The notes: a model not told the origin generated them from the letters alone. Numbered from the stretch's first letter, positions 18,690 to 28,417 are shown. The stretch is DNA of 64,000 nucleotides from a bacterium (GCA_027484025.1 JAIXTI010000207.1:1-64000); one strand, 5' to 3'. Numbers and translations are program-made.

Positions 18690-20441
18690 TCAGCGCTTGA
18701 GAGGCGCTGGTGGAGGGGACGTGGGTCCTGTCGCCGGCGCCGTCACCGTCACCGTGATCGTACTGACCTTGCCTTGCGCCTGACCCGTCACGCTGTTGAG
18801 TGCCTGCAGCGTGATCGTGGCGGTGCCCACCTGCAGGCCGGTCACGGCCACCTGCGCCGTCGACGTCGTAGACGGCACATTGGCCACGTCGGGACGACTG
18901 CTGCGGAGATCCACGATCCGGTTGCGAAGAATGTTGCCCGCCGCGTCGCGCAACTCGATGGCGAACGGCAGCGTGCTGCCACGCGTGATCGAGAATGTCG
19001 CCGGCACGATGATCGAGTCGACCGGGATCTGCTGAATGATGATGGAGGCCTGGCTTGCCCGGTTTTCAGAGGTCGCCGAGATCACGACGGTGCCCGCTGA
19101 GATCGTCGTCACGAGTCCGTTGCTGTTCACGGTAGCCCGCGACGGATCGCTTGTGATCCATTCCACCGGGCGATCCGTCACGTCGACGCCGGCGGAGTCG
19201 GTGACCGTCGCACGGAGCTGGACCGTCTGTCCTTCGGTGACGGTCGCCTGCAACGGGGTGACCGAAATGGTCTGCACCGGGACGCGCGTCACCGAGAGCG
19301 TCACCGTGTCGCTCACGCCTTCCGAGCTGGCAATGATGCGGGCGGTGCCGAGGGTGAGCCCGGTGACGATGCCAACCTGCGAGACCTGAACGACCGTGGG
19401 CGTATTGGTGCTCCAGGTGACAATGCGGCCCGTGGGGATCTGCACGTTCGCCGAGTCGAGCAACAGCACGCCGAAGGACCGCGGGACGCCAAGGCGGAGC
19501 GAGCCCACGCGCGGCGAAATGATGACCTTGTCGATGCGGGGATCCACGGCTTCGACGGTCGCCGTGCAACGGATCTGCGGATTCTCGATGGGAGAGGCGG
19601 TGATCGTCGCCCGTCCCGCCCGACGCGTGGTCACAAAGCCTGAATTCGACACGACCGCGACGGTTTCGTTGTCGCTCGTCCAGCTGATGGCGCGGCCGAG
19701 TGTCGGCAGCGGGTTGTTGGCGGTATCCCGCAACGCCAGCACCGGCTGCGCGGTCTGCCCCACCGTCACCTTAGTGTTCGTCGGAGTCAGACTGCAGGCG
19801 CCGATGGGAATCTCGGTGACCAGAATGCTCGCGCTCCCAACCGTCTGATCCGACTCTGCCGTAATGACCACCGGCCCTCCCGCGGCAATCGCCGTGAGCG
19901 AGCCGTTCTGGTCGACCGACACAATGGAGGAGTTGCTCGAGCTCCAGCGGAACGTCCGCCCCGTGATGATCACGTTCTGGCTGTTTCGCGCGACGGCCGC
20001 CAGCTGACGCGTGTTGGTACGGCGCAGCGTGAGCGTGTTCGGGGTGATGGTCACGGTCGCCGCCTGCTCGGGCGTGACGGTGACCGGGACCGACGCACTC
20101 TTGCCGTCGGCGGTGGCGGAGACCGTGGCGGTACCCACCCCCACGGCGATCACGTTGCCTTCGGTGGTGACGGTGACGACCGCCGAGTTGCTCGACGAGA
20201 AGTTCACCCGCTTGTTGCGGATCGAGTTGCCGTCGCAGTTGAAGGCGGTGCCGACGATGGTGGCGGCGCCATTCACCGGCAGCGTCAGGGACGCCGGCGC
20301 CACACTCACCGTACAGGCAGCGGGCGGCTTGAGGTCGAGGCAGGCGGTCGTTGTGCCAAGCGCGGCTACAAGCAGCGCGGCACCCAGACGGCGGGCACCC
20401 AACACGCGGGAGAAAGACGCAATTCGGTCTGCGGCCAGCAT
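18690..20441 (-). CDS. Cell-surface protein with tandem bacterial Ig-like (BIG2) domains
   Basis: 583 residues from the ATG at 20441, which has GGAG 6 bases upstream; the ORF-track start 23 codons earlier has no such support. The N-terminal hydrophobic segment ends in ALGTTTACLDLK, so it may be a lipoprotein, although the lipobox is poor (T at -3). The rest is about six tandem BIG2-type repeats of ~80-90 residues, each with the hallmark TWSSSN/TSDN-like strand and a GxATITA ending, for example VNFSSSNSAVVTVTTEGNVI and ISWTSDNETVAVVSNSG. Such domains mediate surface adhesion or scaffold assembly. A proline-rich tail (TGPTSPPPAPLKR) closes the protein. The gene appears to stand alone. Confidence 0.87.
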   Translation of the reverse strand: MLAADRIASFSRVLGARRLGAALLVAALGTTTACLDLKPPAACTVSVAPASLTLPVNGAATIVGTAFNCDGNSIRNKRVNFSSSNSAVVTVTTEGNVIAVGVGTATVSATADGKSASVPVTVTPEQAATVTITPNTLTLRRTNTRQLAAVARNSQNVIITGRTFRWSSSNSSIVSVDQNGSLTAIAAGGPVVITAESDQTVGSASILVTEIPIGACSLTPTNTKVTVGQTAQPVLALRDTANNPLPTLGRAISWTSDNETVAVVSNSGFVTTRRAGRATITASPIENPQIRCTATVEAVDPRIDKVIISPRVGSLRLGVPRSFGVLLLDSANVQIPTGRIVTWSTNTPTVVQVSQVGIVTGLTLGTARIIASSEGVSDTVTLSVTRVPVQTISVTPLQATVTEGQTVQLRATVTDSAGVDVTDRPVEWITSDPSRATVNSNGLVTTISAGTVVISATSENRASQASIIIQQIPVDSIIVPATFSITRGSTLPFAIELRDAAGNILRNRIVDLRSSRPDVANVPSTTSTAQVAVTGLQVGTATITLQALNSVTGQAQGKVSTITVTVTAPATGPTSPPPAPLKR

Positions 20442-20935
20442 GCAGCTCCGTCCTGGAAACAAAGAGTGAAAATCGACTGGCCCATGCGGGGCAGCCGGAG
20501 GTAACCACATATAGGACGCCCCGCCGTCGGCAGCCGTAACCGTTACGCCACCGGCACGACCGCCCTTGGGGGTGTACCCCTGAAGCTGACGGAGCGTTCA
20601 CCCGCCGGCAAGCACGGCCAGAACAGCGGGTGCAAGAGTCCGGCCGGGCGAGGAGGCTCATGCGGCTCACCCTCCTCGCGTCTCAGAGCTGAGTGGGAGA
20701 ATCGAGACGGAGAGGCCGAGAGCCGAGAGGGCGAGAAGCCAGCCCGGATAGGTGTGAGAGTTGAGTCACCCAGGAGCGAGCGGCGAGGGGGCGTCTGGCT
20801 TCTCGCCCCTGCGTTACTCGACTCTCACGCCTATCAGAGTCTCGGCTCTCGACTCTCAGCCTCTCCGTCTCGAGTCTTGAGTCTGGAGACTGAGATCTCG
20901 AGCGCCGAGAGCCGCTTCATCTCGCGTGCCCCCCC
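20442..20935. other. Intergenic region with GAGAG/CTCTC-rich inverted repeats
   Basis: 494 bp between the divergent BIG2 and GT39 genes. It holds the 5' side of the BIG2 gene and a purine/pyrimidine-biased repeat block (20703-20872, listed separately). ORFs called here are shadows of the repeat. I see no convincing -35/-10 pair. Confidence 0.6.
20703..20872. repeat. Compound imperfect inverted repeat, GAGAG-rich, with crossing arms
   Basis: Four complementary pairs are visible by eye: CGAGACGGAGAGGC (20703-20716) with 20859-20872; CGAGAGCCGAG (20717-20727) with 20841-20851; GGGCGAGAAGCCAG (20729-20742) with 20795-20808; and a 20-base block at 20747-20766 with 20816-20835 (two mismatches). 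The first two nest normally, but the last two cross each other, so the region cannot fold as one simple hairpin. Confidence 0.75.
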
Positions 20936-22552
20936 ATGCAACTTACGCGGGTCATGGAAAACGCTGCGTCTTCTCTCCCCCGGCAGGAACGGACCACGCA
21001 GTGGCTGCTGGTCGCCGGCTGGATCGTAGGAGCCGCACTGCTCCGGTTGCTCCTGTCGGCGTTCGTCCCGTTGCTCCCAGACGAGACCTATTACTGGGAA
21101 TGGACCCGTCGGCTCGAAGGGGGCTATTTCGATCATCCGCCGGGCATCGCTCTCCTCATCACGCTGGGCGTCGAGCTCTTCGGTAACACGGTCGCGGGCG
21201 TCCGAGCTGGGCCCGCCATCGCCGCGCTCGTCACGCATGGGGCCGCTGTGATCTGCGCGTGGCAACTCGCTGGGCGAGGCGCGCCGGGGGCGACTGCCGC
21301 GCGCCGCGCCGCGATGCTCATGGCGCTGCTCCCCATCGCCACCCTCGGCCTCGTACTCGCCACCCCCGACGCCGCGCTCTTCGCTACGGCGATGGTCGCC
21401 CTCCTGGCCGTCGAACGCGCGCTGGCGCATCCCGTCCGGTCACTCGCGAGCTTCGCCTGGTGGGTGGTCGCCGGCGTCGCCTTGGGCGGGGCCTTCGTCT
21501 CCAAGTACACGGCCGTGCTGTTGCCCATGGGCCTCGTCGTTGCGTGCCTCGTGCACCCCGCGCTTCGCCGGCGCTATCTCGATGCCGGTCCGTGGGTGGC
21601 CAGCGCCATCGCCCTCACGCTTTTTGCCCCGGTGGTGATCTGGAACGCCCTCAATGATTGGATCTCGTTCCGCTTTCAGCTTGGCCACGGCTTCAATGCC
21701 GCAACCCGCGGCAATCCCATTTCGCGCGAACTCGAGATGGTCGGTGGCCAGATCGGTCTCGCCTCACCCATTCTCTTTGCCCTGTTGGCAATGGTGGTGT
21801 GGTGGGCCCTGCGCGACGGGTGGGCGGCGCGCCATACGGCGCAGCCCACCGACACCACCGTGCGGCGCTTCGCGCTCGCGGTCATCTCCGTGGCGCCGCT
21901 GGCGTTCTTCGCCGTAAGTGCCTGGCGCCGTCCCGTCGAAGCCAACTGGCCCGCCATGATTTACCCCGGCGCCATGATGCTGCTCGCCACCAGCGAGCAG
22001 TCCGCCGTGCGCGGCGTGTGGTGGCGACGTGGCTTGGCTTTCGCCGCGGTGCTGCTGGCCATCGTTGGCGTCCAGGCGTTCACGCCCGTGCTGCCCGTGG
22101 CGCCGCGCAAAGACCCCATCGCCCGTGCCCACGGTTGGACGACGCTCGCGGCCGCCATGCAGACCGCCCGCCAAGACCCGTTTCTCGACGGGACGGTGGA
22201 CCGGTGGGTGGCGGCCGATCGCTATCAGGATGCCTCCGAATTGGCATTCCATCTGCCCGATCAGCCGATGGTGTTTGCCCTCAACCTTGGCGGGCGTACG
22301 AACCAGTACGACGTGTGGCCCAACGCCTGGCAGAAGGTGCGCCCGGGCGATGGACTCGTGGTGGCCTTTGACGCCGACGCCAAGGGCGACTCGCTCGCGC
22401 GCGTAGTCGGCTCTTGGTTCAAGGACTCCAAGCAGGGGGCGCTGGTCTCACTCCGTCGCAACAGCGGTGAAGTCGCAACGCGCCGCGTGTGGCTCTATCG
22501 CATTGCCCGCGATGTGCCGACCGAAAGCCCCACGCATCCACCGCAGCCGTGA
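20936..22552 (+). CDS. Membrane glycosyltransferase, GT39/ArnT-like (dolichyl-phosphate-mannose/arabinose type)
   Basis: 538 residues with about 11 hydrophobic helices. The first extracytoplasmic loop carries LLPDETYYWEWTRRLEGGYFDHPPG: the acidic pair (Asp49-Glu50) and the YFDHPP element are characteristic of ArnT/PMT-type enzymes, which transfer a sugar from a lipid-phosphate donor on the outer face of the cytoplasmic membrane. The start at 20936 is kept; an in-frame ATG six codons later is an alternative. Its stop overlaps the GTG of crcB (GTGA). Donor and acceptor are not deducible from sequence. Confidence 0.85.
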   Translation: MQLTRVMENAASSLPRQERTTQWLLVAGWIVGAALLRLLLSAFVPLLPDETYYWEWTRRLEGGYFDHPPGIALLITLGVELFGNTVAGVRAGPAIAALVTHGAAVICAWQLAGRGAPGATAARRAAMLMALLPIATLGLVLATPDAALFATAMVALLAVERALAHPVRSLASFAWWVVAGVALGGAFVSKYTAVLLPMGLVVACLVHPALRRRYLDAGPWVASAIALTLFAPVVIWNALNDWISFRFQLGHGFNAATRGNPISRELEMVGGQIGLASPILFALLAMVVWWALRDGWAARHTAQPTDTTVRRFALAVISVAPLAFFAVSAWRRPVEANWPAMIYPGAMMLLATSEQSAVRGVWWRRGLAFAAVLLAIVGVQAFTPVLPVAPRKDPIARAHGWTTLAAAMQTARQDPFLDGTVDRWVAADRYQDASELAFHLPDQPMVFALNLGGRTNQYDVWPNAWQKVRPGDGLVVAFDADAKGDSLARVVGSWFKDSKQGALVSLRRNSGEVATRRVWLYRIARDVPTESPTHPPQP

Positions 22553-22932
22553 ATAGCGCACCCACACTCTCGGCGGTGATGGTGGTCGCTATGGGCGGTG
22601 CCGTAGGCAGTGTGCTGCGGTATCTGGTCACACTCTTCATGACCCCGGCCGGCGCCACCTTTCCGCTGGCCACGCTCCTCGTCAACGTGACCGGCTCATT
22701 CCTGCTCGGCCTCCTGAGCAGACTGTTCGACGCCCCCGACAGCAATCAGCTGGTTCGTCTCGCGCTGACCACGGGACTGTGTGGTGGCTTCACCACCTTC
22801 TCCACCTTCAGCGCGGAAACCCTCCTGCTGTTGCAGCAGGGGCGCACCGGTCGCGCCGTCGCCTACATCGCGCTCTCGCTCACCCTCGGTCTCGGCGCTG
22901 CGGCGCTGGGTATGACTGTCGGTCGCAAATAG
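22549..22932 (+). CDS. crcB: Fluoride ion channel CrcB
   Basis: 127 residues from the GTG overlapping the upstream stop (the ORF-track start at 22489 lies inside the glycosyltransferase gene). Four membrane helices and the family motifs GGAVGSVLRYLV, TLLVNVTGSFLLG and the pore/Na+ site GLCGGFTTFSTFSAET are intact. It exports fluoride as a dual-topology dimer. I see no crcB fluoride riboswitch upstream, as would be expected for a gene read through from its neighbour. Confidence 0.93.
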   Translation: MNSAPTLSAVMVVAMGGAVGSVLRYLVTLFMTPAGATFPLATLLVNVTGSFLLGLLSRLFDAPDSNQLVRLALTTGLCGGFTTFSTFSAETLLLLQQGRTGRAVAYIALSLTLGLGAAALGMTVGRK

Positions 22933-22953
22933 CCCTCACCCATCGCCTCTCTC

Positions 22954-24345
22954 ATGTCCCGTATTCCGGCTGATCTCGCGCAGTATTGCGATGCGCACGA
23001 CGCGCGCGCGCTCGACGAACTCTTCGCCTTCCTGCGCATCCCGTCGGTGTCGGCACGTTCGGAGCACAAAGCCGATTGCGCAGCGGCCGCGCAGTTCGTC
23101 GCCGACTCGCTCACCCGCATTGGCTTCGACGCCACGCTCGAAGCCACGCCCGGACATCCCATTGTTGTCGGTGAGTGGCGCAAGGCACCAGCGGGTGCGC
23201 CGACACTGCTCATCTACGGCCACTACGACGTGCAACCCGCCGAGCCGCTGGAGCTCTGGACCTCACCGGCCTTCGAGCCCACACTGCGCGACTGCCGCAT
23301 TTACGCGCGCGGCTCCGTCGACGACAAGGGGCAGCTGTATCTGCACATCAAGGCGCTCGAAGCGCATCTCGCGGCACGCGGGACGCTGCCGGTCAACGTC
23401 ATCGTGCTCGCCGAAGGTGAAGAAGAAGTCGGGAGTGTGAACCTCGAGCAGTTCCTCGAGCGCGAGAAGACACGCTTGGCCTGCGACGCCGTCGTCATTT
23501 CCGACAGCACCATGTTCGCGCCGGGTATTCCCAGCATTCTCTCGTCGCTGCGCGGCATGGCGTATCTCGAAATCAATGTGCGCGGCGCCAATGGTGATTT
23601 GCACAGCGGCATGTACGGCGGCGCCGTCGTGAACCCGGCCATGGCGCTGGCGCGCATTCTCGCGACCATGCACGACGACACCGGGCGCATCGCCATCCCC
23701 GGCTTCTACGACGACGTGCGGCCATTCCCCGATCATGTACGCGCGCAGATGCGTACGCTGCCGTTCAGCGATGACGCGCTCATGCACGAAGTCGGCGTCA
23801 CCGGATTGGGCGGAGAACCGGGGTACACGACACTCGAGCGCCTCTGGACACGCCCCACGTGCGAAGTGAATGGGTTGCTCAGCGGCTACACCGGCGAAGG
23901 CGCCAAAACCGTTCTCCCCGCCGTCTCCATGGCGAAGGTGAGCTTCCGTCTCGTGCCCGACCAGGAACCCGAGAAGATCGCGGAGCTGGTGCAGGATCAC
24001 GTCGATCGCGTCGCGCCTCCGGGTGTCACGGTCATGGTGGAGCATCTGCACGGCGGACGTCCGTGGCGCGCCGATTTGCAGGGCCCCATCATCGACGCCG
24101 GCAAAGCGGCACTCGAGGCGGCGTTCGGACGCGAGCCCGTGATTACAGGCGAAGGCGGCAGCATCCCCGTGGTCGGCGACTTCGAACGCATTCTTGGCGC
24201 GCCCGTACTCCTCATGGGCTTCGGTCTTCCCGGCGAAAACGCGCACGCCCCCAACGAGTGGATCAGCCAGGAGAATTACCAGCTCGGCATCCGCGCGGCG
24301 GCGGTGTTGTACGAAGAGTTCGGCGAACGCGCACGCAAGCCGTAA
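22954..24345 (+). CDS. M20-family dipeptidase (CNDP/DapE-like metallopeptidase)
   Basis: 463 residues. Zinc ligands follow the M20 pattern: His90 in IYGHYDVQP, bridging Asp123 in ARGSVDDKG, the Glu pair in LAEGEEEVGS, Asp in VISDSTM and a C-terminal His in FGLPGENAHAPNEW. The dimerisation (lid) domain starts at LEINVRGANGDLHSGMYGG. The sequence matches the cytosolic non-specific dipeptidase subfamily rather than ArgE/DapE. It starts 21 bp after crcB on the same strand and is followed by a strong terminator. Confidence 0.93.
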   Translation: MSRIPADLAQYCDAHDARALDELFAFLRIPSVSARSEHKADCAAAAQFVADSLTRIGFDATLEATPGHPIVVGEWRKAPAGAPTLLIYGHYDVQPAEPLELWTSPAFEPTLRDCRIYARGSVDDKGQLYLHIKALEAHLAARGTLPVNVIVLAEGEEEVGSVNLEQFLEREKTRLACDAVVISDSTMFAPGIPSILSSLRGMAYLEINVRGANGDLHSGMYGGAVVNPAMALARILATMHDDTGRIAIPGFYDDVRPFPDHVRAQMRTLPFSDDALMHEVGVTGLGGEPGYTTLERLWTRPTCEVNGLLSGYTGEGAKTVLPAVSMAKVSFRLVPDQEPEKIAELVQDHVDRVAPPGVTVMVEHLHGGRPWRADLQGPIIDAGKAALEAAFGREPVITGEGGSIPVVGDFERILGAPVLLMGFGLPGENAHAPNEWISQENYQLGIRAAAVLYEEFGERARKP

Positions 24346-24364
24346 CGCAAACTCGCTACCCATA

Positions 24365-24400
24365 CACAAAACCCGGAACTGATCAGTTCCGGGTTTTGTG
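24365..24400. terminator. 36-bp perfect palindrome, bidirectional terminator
   Basis: CACAAAACCCGGAACTGA and its exact reverse complement TCAGTTCCGGGTTTTGTG are directly adjacent (18-bp arms, effective GATC loop). A-tract on one side and T-tract on the other give termination in both directions between the convergent dipeptidase and SBP-like genes. The 24-bp core recurs at 62606-62629. Confidence 0.85.
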
Positions 24401-24429
24401 TTCAGGAATGTGTTGAAGGTCGAACGCGC

Positions 24430-24861
24430 TTACTTGACGTCGATGACCTTCACACCGGCCGTGGACGCACCCGCGCTGACGTAGCCAATGGCGCCCGGGT
24501 TCGCCTTCACGAACGCGATCACATCGTCGTCGCTCGCCTTGGCAGCGGGCGGGACGTCCTTGCCCGAGAAGATCTGCTGCTGCCAGTAGGTCTCCACTGC
24601 GGGCACCGGGCGGCTCAGCACCGCCTTGCTGAACGCCGCGCGCACCGGGCTCGACTTGCTGAGATCGACCGGCTGAGCGGCCGTGCCGTTGGGGAACTTG
24701 GGCGTCTGCTTGAGGAACAGCTTCGCGGCTACGTCGGCCGACAGATCCGACGTGCTGTTGGCGCTGTTCACGATCACTTTGAAATCCTGCGCCTTGGCCG
24801 GCACGGCGGCGGCTACGACGGCCACCAGTGCAAACGCCACGGTCTTGAAGAATCGCGTCAT
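24430..24861 (-). CDS. Small periplasmic phosphate-SBP-like (PBP_like) protein
   Basis: 143 residues with a signal peptide (MTRFFKTVAFALVAVVAAAVPAKAQ). The mature part resembles a truncated PstS/PBP-like domain: FKVIVNSANSTSDLSADVAAKLFLKQ at the N-terminus and IAFVKANPGAIGYVSAGAS at the C-terminus, the latter typical of phosphate-binding PstS relatives. At about 120 mature residues it is under half the size of a full SBP, so ligand binding may be partial or mediated by a partner. It is 11 bp downstream of the porin gene on the same strand. No Pst permease or ATPase is nearby. Confidence 0.82.
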   Translation of the reverse strand: MTRFFKTVAFALVAVVAAAVPAKAQDFKVIVNSANSTSDLSADVAAKLFLKQTPKFPNGTAAQPVDLSKSSPVRAAFSKAVLSRPVPAVETYWQQQIFSGKDVPPAAKASDDDVIAFVKANPGAIGYVSAGASTAGVKVIDVK

Positions 24862-24871
24862 GGTCGGATCC

Positions 24872-26020
24872 TCAGAAGGTGAACGCGACGGACGCCAGCG
24901 CGAAGTACGTCTTCGACTTCGGCGCGAGGCGTGCCACCAGCGGCGGTGCCGTGGGCGGAATGATCGACGGCACGGGACGGTCGAACGAATAGCCTTCCAC
25001 CTGATGCCCTTCGAGCTTGAAGGCCACCTGCGCGTTCGGCTTGTACGCCACGCCGATCGTGAGGTCGTTGTTCAGCGGGAGGTCGAGGTCGGGAAGGGGC
25101 GTGCCCGCAAAGCGCACGATATTCGTGCCCGAGCTGTACTCCGTCACCAACGTGATCTTGTCCGTCGGCGTAATGCCGCCCTGCACGTAGTACGACGTGA
25201 AGTCGACGAAATTCGGCGCCTTCGTCTGCTTGAACGTCGTGAGTTCCGAGCGGGCAAACACCTTGGAGAACACCGCCTCGGCCGAGTACATCATCGTGGT
25301 CGTACGATTGGGGCGCTGCGCTTCCGGAAGCGTCGCGCTCGGCGTGCCCAGGTAGTTGTTGTAGAACGCGCCAACACGAACTCCTTCGATCGGCGTGTTC
25401 AGGAACACCTGCGTGCCGAACGAGTTCTCGTTACGCGAGTTGATGGTGCTGATGCCTGTCGCCCCAGGAAGCTGCGCCTTGATGCTGTAGCCGCCCGCAA
25501 ACGCGGAGACGTCGAGCTTCCAATCGCTGCCAAGCTCGAACGGCTTGCGCACCACGGCGCCATCCAGATACTCGAGCGTCTCGCCGTACACGGCATTGCC
25601 CACGCGGAACGTCGGAAGCAGCGTACCGATGTAGCGAATCTCATTGAAGAGGCCGCGCGGCAGTGGATTACGACCCACCTTCACCGACGTGCCATTGTCG
25701 AAGCGACGCTCATAGAACGCCCACACCGGATCGATGTCCGGGGTAATCGCATTCAGCGGGCTGCTGCCAATCTTGCGGTGCAACAGCTGCGTGACCACAC
25801 GATCCTTATCCGAAATCTTGTAACCGAACTGCAGCGCAATGATGCGATAGTCCGACGTGCCGTCCTGCGTCACGCCGTTGATGGGAAGCTTGTCCGACTT
25901 GCCGTAGGCCAGATTGGCCGAGCCGTGAATGGACAGGCGTTCTTCCTGAGCGCTGGCAAGGGCCGGAGCAAGGAGAATGGTCAAGCCCGCGACGCCGCGG
26001 ACCATCTTCTGGATAGTCAT
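24872..26020 (-). CDS. Outer-membrane porin-like beta-barrel protein
   Basis: 382 residues from the ATG at 26020, where a clean signal peptide begins (MTIQKMVRGVAGLTILLAPALASAQ); the ORF-track start is 43 codons too early. Mature sequence shows alternating beta-strand pattern, short turns and a C-terminal aromatic strand ending FALASVAFTF, typical of outer-membrane barrels. KVGRNPLPRGLFNE resembles the DcaP/FlmO-type porins. The gene lies 65 bp after the chemoreceptor stop, with a hairpin between them, and 11 bp before the SBP-like gene. The sequence just before the ATG reads CCTCCTTA, an anti-Shine-Dalgarno rather than a ribosome binding site. Confidence 0.82.
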   Translation of the reverse strand: MTIQKMVRGVAGLTILLAPALASAQEERLSIHGSANLAYGKSDKLPINGVTQDGTSDYRIIALQFGYKISDKDRVVTQLLHRKIGSSPLNAITPDIDPVWAFYERRFDNGTSVKVGRNPLPRGLFNEIRYIGTLLPTFRVGNAVYGETLEYLDGAVVRKPFELGSDWKLDVSAFAGGYSIKAQLPGATGISTINSRNENSFGTQVFLNTPIEGVRVGAFYNNYLGTPSATLPEAQRPNRTTTMMYSAEAVFSKVFARSELTTFKQTKAPNFVDFTSYYVQGGITPTDKITLVTEYSSGTNIVRFAGTPLPDLDLPLNNDLTIGVAYKPNAQVAFKLEGHQVEGYSFDRPVPSIIPPTAPPLVARLAPKSKTYFALASVAFTF

Positions 26021-26050
26021 CTTTAAGGAGGTTCCGTATTGGGAAGACTG

Positions 26051-26077
26051 CCGGGCGTCGCAGGCTACGACGCCCGG
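26051..26077 (-). terminator. Hairpin between chemoreceptor and porin genes
   Basis: CCGGGCGTCG and CGACGCCCGG (10 bp, perfect) with a 7-base loop, 8 bp after the chemoreceptor stop. T-tract is weak (CAGTCTTCCC on the minus strand), so it could be a terminator, an attenuator or an mRNA stabiliser. Confidence 0.5.
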
Positions 26078-26084
26078 AGAGAGA

Positions 26085-28238
26085 TCAGAACGAGCCGAGC
26101 ACGTCGTCGGACGCGTCGTCATCGTCGAACGGGATGAGCGCGGTCGCACTCACCGGAAACACATCGTCACTCTTGGCAGCGGCACCCGCCGTTGCACGGC
26201 TGGCAGCCTTGGCCTTGGCCGGTGCGCGCTTGCCACGCGGTGCTGCCGGAGCCGTACTCGGCGCAGTCGTCGCACGACGCGTCGGCGCCTGCGACTGCTG
26301 CGGCTGACGGGGCGCCGCGTGACCGCGGTCACCCACATCGAACTGCGACGCCAACTCCTGCATTTCCGACGCTTGCGCCGACAATTCTGCCGCCGCACTC
26401 GCCGACTCTTCGGCATTCGCAGCGGTCCGCTGCGTCAAGCCACTGATCTGCGACATGGCGGACGTGACCTCGGAGAGTTCACGCTCCTGCTCCACGGCAC
26501 CTTCGGCAATGTTGTTCATGATCGTCGAGGCGCGTTGCACACCCGTCCGGATTTCCTCGAGGCGACGCTTCACGCTTTCATTGAGCTGCACACCCGTCTC
26601 CGCCTTCGCCACCGATTCTTCGATGAGCGTGGCGGTGTTGCGTGACGCTTCCGACGCACGGATGGCGAGGCTGCGCACTTCGTCGGCGACCACCGCGAAG
26701 CCCTTGCCTGCATCACCAGCACGTGCCGCTTCGACGGCCGCGTTGAGCGCCAGCAGGTTCGTCTGGAAGGCGATCTCGTCGATCGTCTTGACGATCTTGG
26801 CCGTCGAGTCGGCGGAGCGCTTGATCTCGGCCACCGCATCGGCCAGCGCCGTCATGCGTTCCACACCCTGCTCGGTCGTCTGCGTCGCCTTGTCCATGGC
26901 GGCGCGGGCTTCGGCGGCATCGGCCGCGTTGGCCTTCGTACGCTCCTCGACCACCGTGATGCGATTCGACACCTGATCGATCGCGCCGGCCTGATCGGCC
27001 GCGCCGCTCGCCAGTTCCTGGCTACCGTCACCGATCTCACGCGCCGCCGAGTTCACCTGGCTGATGGCCGTGGTGAGCGAGGCGAAGACTTCGGCGATGT
27101 TTTCGAGCGCCATGTTGAGCGATTCCTTGATCGCCGCATGTTCGCCCACATAGTTGCCACGCACCCGCGCCGAGAGATCCTTGGCCGCCACGCGCGCCAG
27201 CACATCCTTCGCTTCCGTAATCGGCTCGATGACCGCGTCGAGCGTCACGTTGGTGCCGGTGATGAGCTCGGCGTACGCGCCACGGAACTGCTCCGGGTTG
27301 CCGCGCTTGGAGAGATCGCCGTGCTTCGCCGCTTCGATGACGGTGGCGATTTCGCCCGTCACGCCCTGCAGCGTTTCGGTGGCGCCGTTGATGCTGCGCG
27401 ACAGGACGTCGTGTTCGCTACGCACTTCGACCTTGGCGGACAGATCGCCGTTGGCAAGGCGATCGGCCGCATGGGCGACGCCGCCGATGTACGCGATCAT
27501 TCCGCGGAACGCCTCAGCGAGCTCGCCGATTTCGTCCTTGCTTTCGATGTCTACCTGCACGTCGATCTTGCCGCGCGCAATGTCACGACCAGTGTCGGAC
27601 AGCTGACGCATGGCGGTGATGACGCTCGCAAGCGTTCCCCATGCGAGCACACCGAGCGCGGCCAACGCCACGACGAGGACGCCGGTAGTGACCGCCAACG
27701 TCGTGCTCTGCACCTTGTCGGCGCTCGCATACGCATCGGCAATGCCCTTCTGGCGGGCGGCGATCTGCTCGCTGAGCGACTTGGACAGCGCGGCGTACTT
27801 CTCCTTCACGCCGGTCATGCCGCCCATGAGATCTTCCATGGAGCCCGAGATCATGCCGATGCTCGTGCCTTTGGCCTGCTCCGTATACGCCTTGAACAGG
27901 GCAACGGTCGCAGCCTCATCCGCACGGTTCACCGTGGGATTCGCCGACAACGAGTCACCCGTCGCGGCGAACGCCTTGATGATCGTATCCGCCTGTGAAA
28001 TGGCGGCCGTGTCGCTCGCCCCCACGGCGTCACGCAGCGCGCGCTGATAGCTCTCGAGCAGCGCAAACTGTGAGCGCGTGAGCTCGAGCGCCGGTGAGTA
28101 CCCCGTGCGAATGGAAACCAGTTCGGCCTGAGCGCGACGGCCCAGGACCACGGTAGTGCCGAGCGTGGTCAGAAACCCGACCGCGGCGACAACGGGGAGA
28201 GCCAAAATCTTGGCTCGCAGAGACAGAGTACGGAACAT
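26085..28238 (-). CDS. Methyl-accepting chemotaxis protein
   Basis: 717 residues from the ATG at 28238 (the ORF track begins at a TTG four codons earlier). One membrane helix near residues 10-30, a helical periplasmic ligand-binding region of about 150 residues, a second helix near 190-210, then HAMP-like segments ([21 protein letters not shown] and following) and the cytoplasmic signalling coiled coil. The hairpin tip is [24 protein letters not shown]. The C-terminal ~70 residues are Ala/Pro/Lys-rich and end [13 protein letters not shown]; there is no obvious CheR/CheB-tethering NWETF pentapeptide. No che genes are in the window. Neighbouring porin and SBP-like genes suggest a sensory-uptake pairing. 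Confidence 0.92.
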   Translation of the reverse strand: MFRTLSLRAKILALPVVAAVGFLTTLGTTVVLGRRAQAELVSIRTGYSPALELTRSQFALLESYQRALRDAVGASDTAAISQADTIIKAFAATGDSLSANPTVNRADEAATVALFKAYTEQAKGTSIGMISGSMEDLMGGMTGVKEKYAALSKSLSEQIAARQKGIADAYASADKVQSTTLAVTTGVLVVALAALGVLAWGTLASVITAMRQLSDTGRDIARGKIDVQVDIESKDEIGELAEAFRGMIAYIGGVAHAADRLANGDLSAKVEVRSEHDVLSRSINGATETLQGVTGEIATVIEAAKHGDLSKRGNPEQFRGAYAELITGTNVTLDAVIEPITEAKDVLARVAAKDLSARVRGNYVGEHAAIKESLNMALENIAEVFASLTTAISQVNSAAREIGDGSQELASGAADQAGAIDQVSNRITVVEERTKANAADAAEARAAMDKATQTTEQGVERMTALADAVAEIKRSADSTAKIVKTIDEIAFQTNLLALNAAVEAARAGDAGKGFAVVADEVRSLAIRASEASRNTATLIEESVAKAETGVQLNESVKRRLEEIRTGVQRASTIMNNIAEGAVEQERELSEVTSAMSQISGLTQRTAANAEESASAAAELSAQASEMQELASQFDVGDRGHAAPRQPQQSQAPTRRATTAPSTAPAAPRGKRAPAKAKAASRATAGAAAKSDDVFPVSATALIPFDDDDASDDVLGSF

Positions 28239-28417
28239 GGAGGTCGGCAAGAGAACAGCGAATCACGCGAATCGGGCTTCATCGCCCGCGAGTGCCACAC
28301 AGAGTGGTATCGGGCGGTACGCAGCGATCTTTAGGAACTCGGCGTGATCGTCACAGTGCCGGCACGACCGTCACATGCTGGCCGCCGTTGATGGCGGATT
28401 TCGGAATACGGCGCAAA

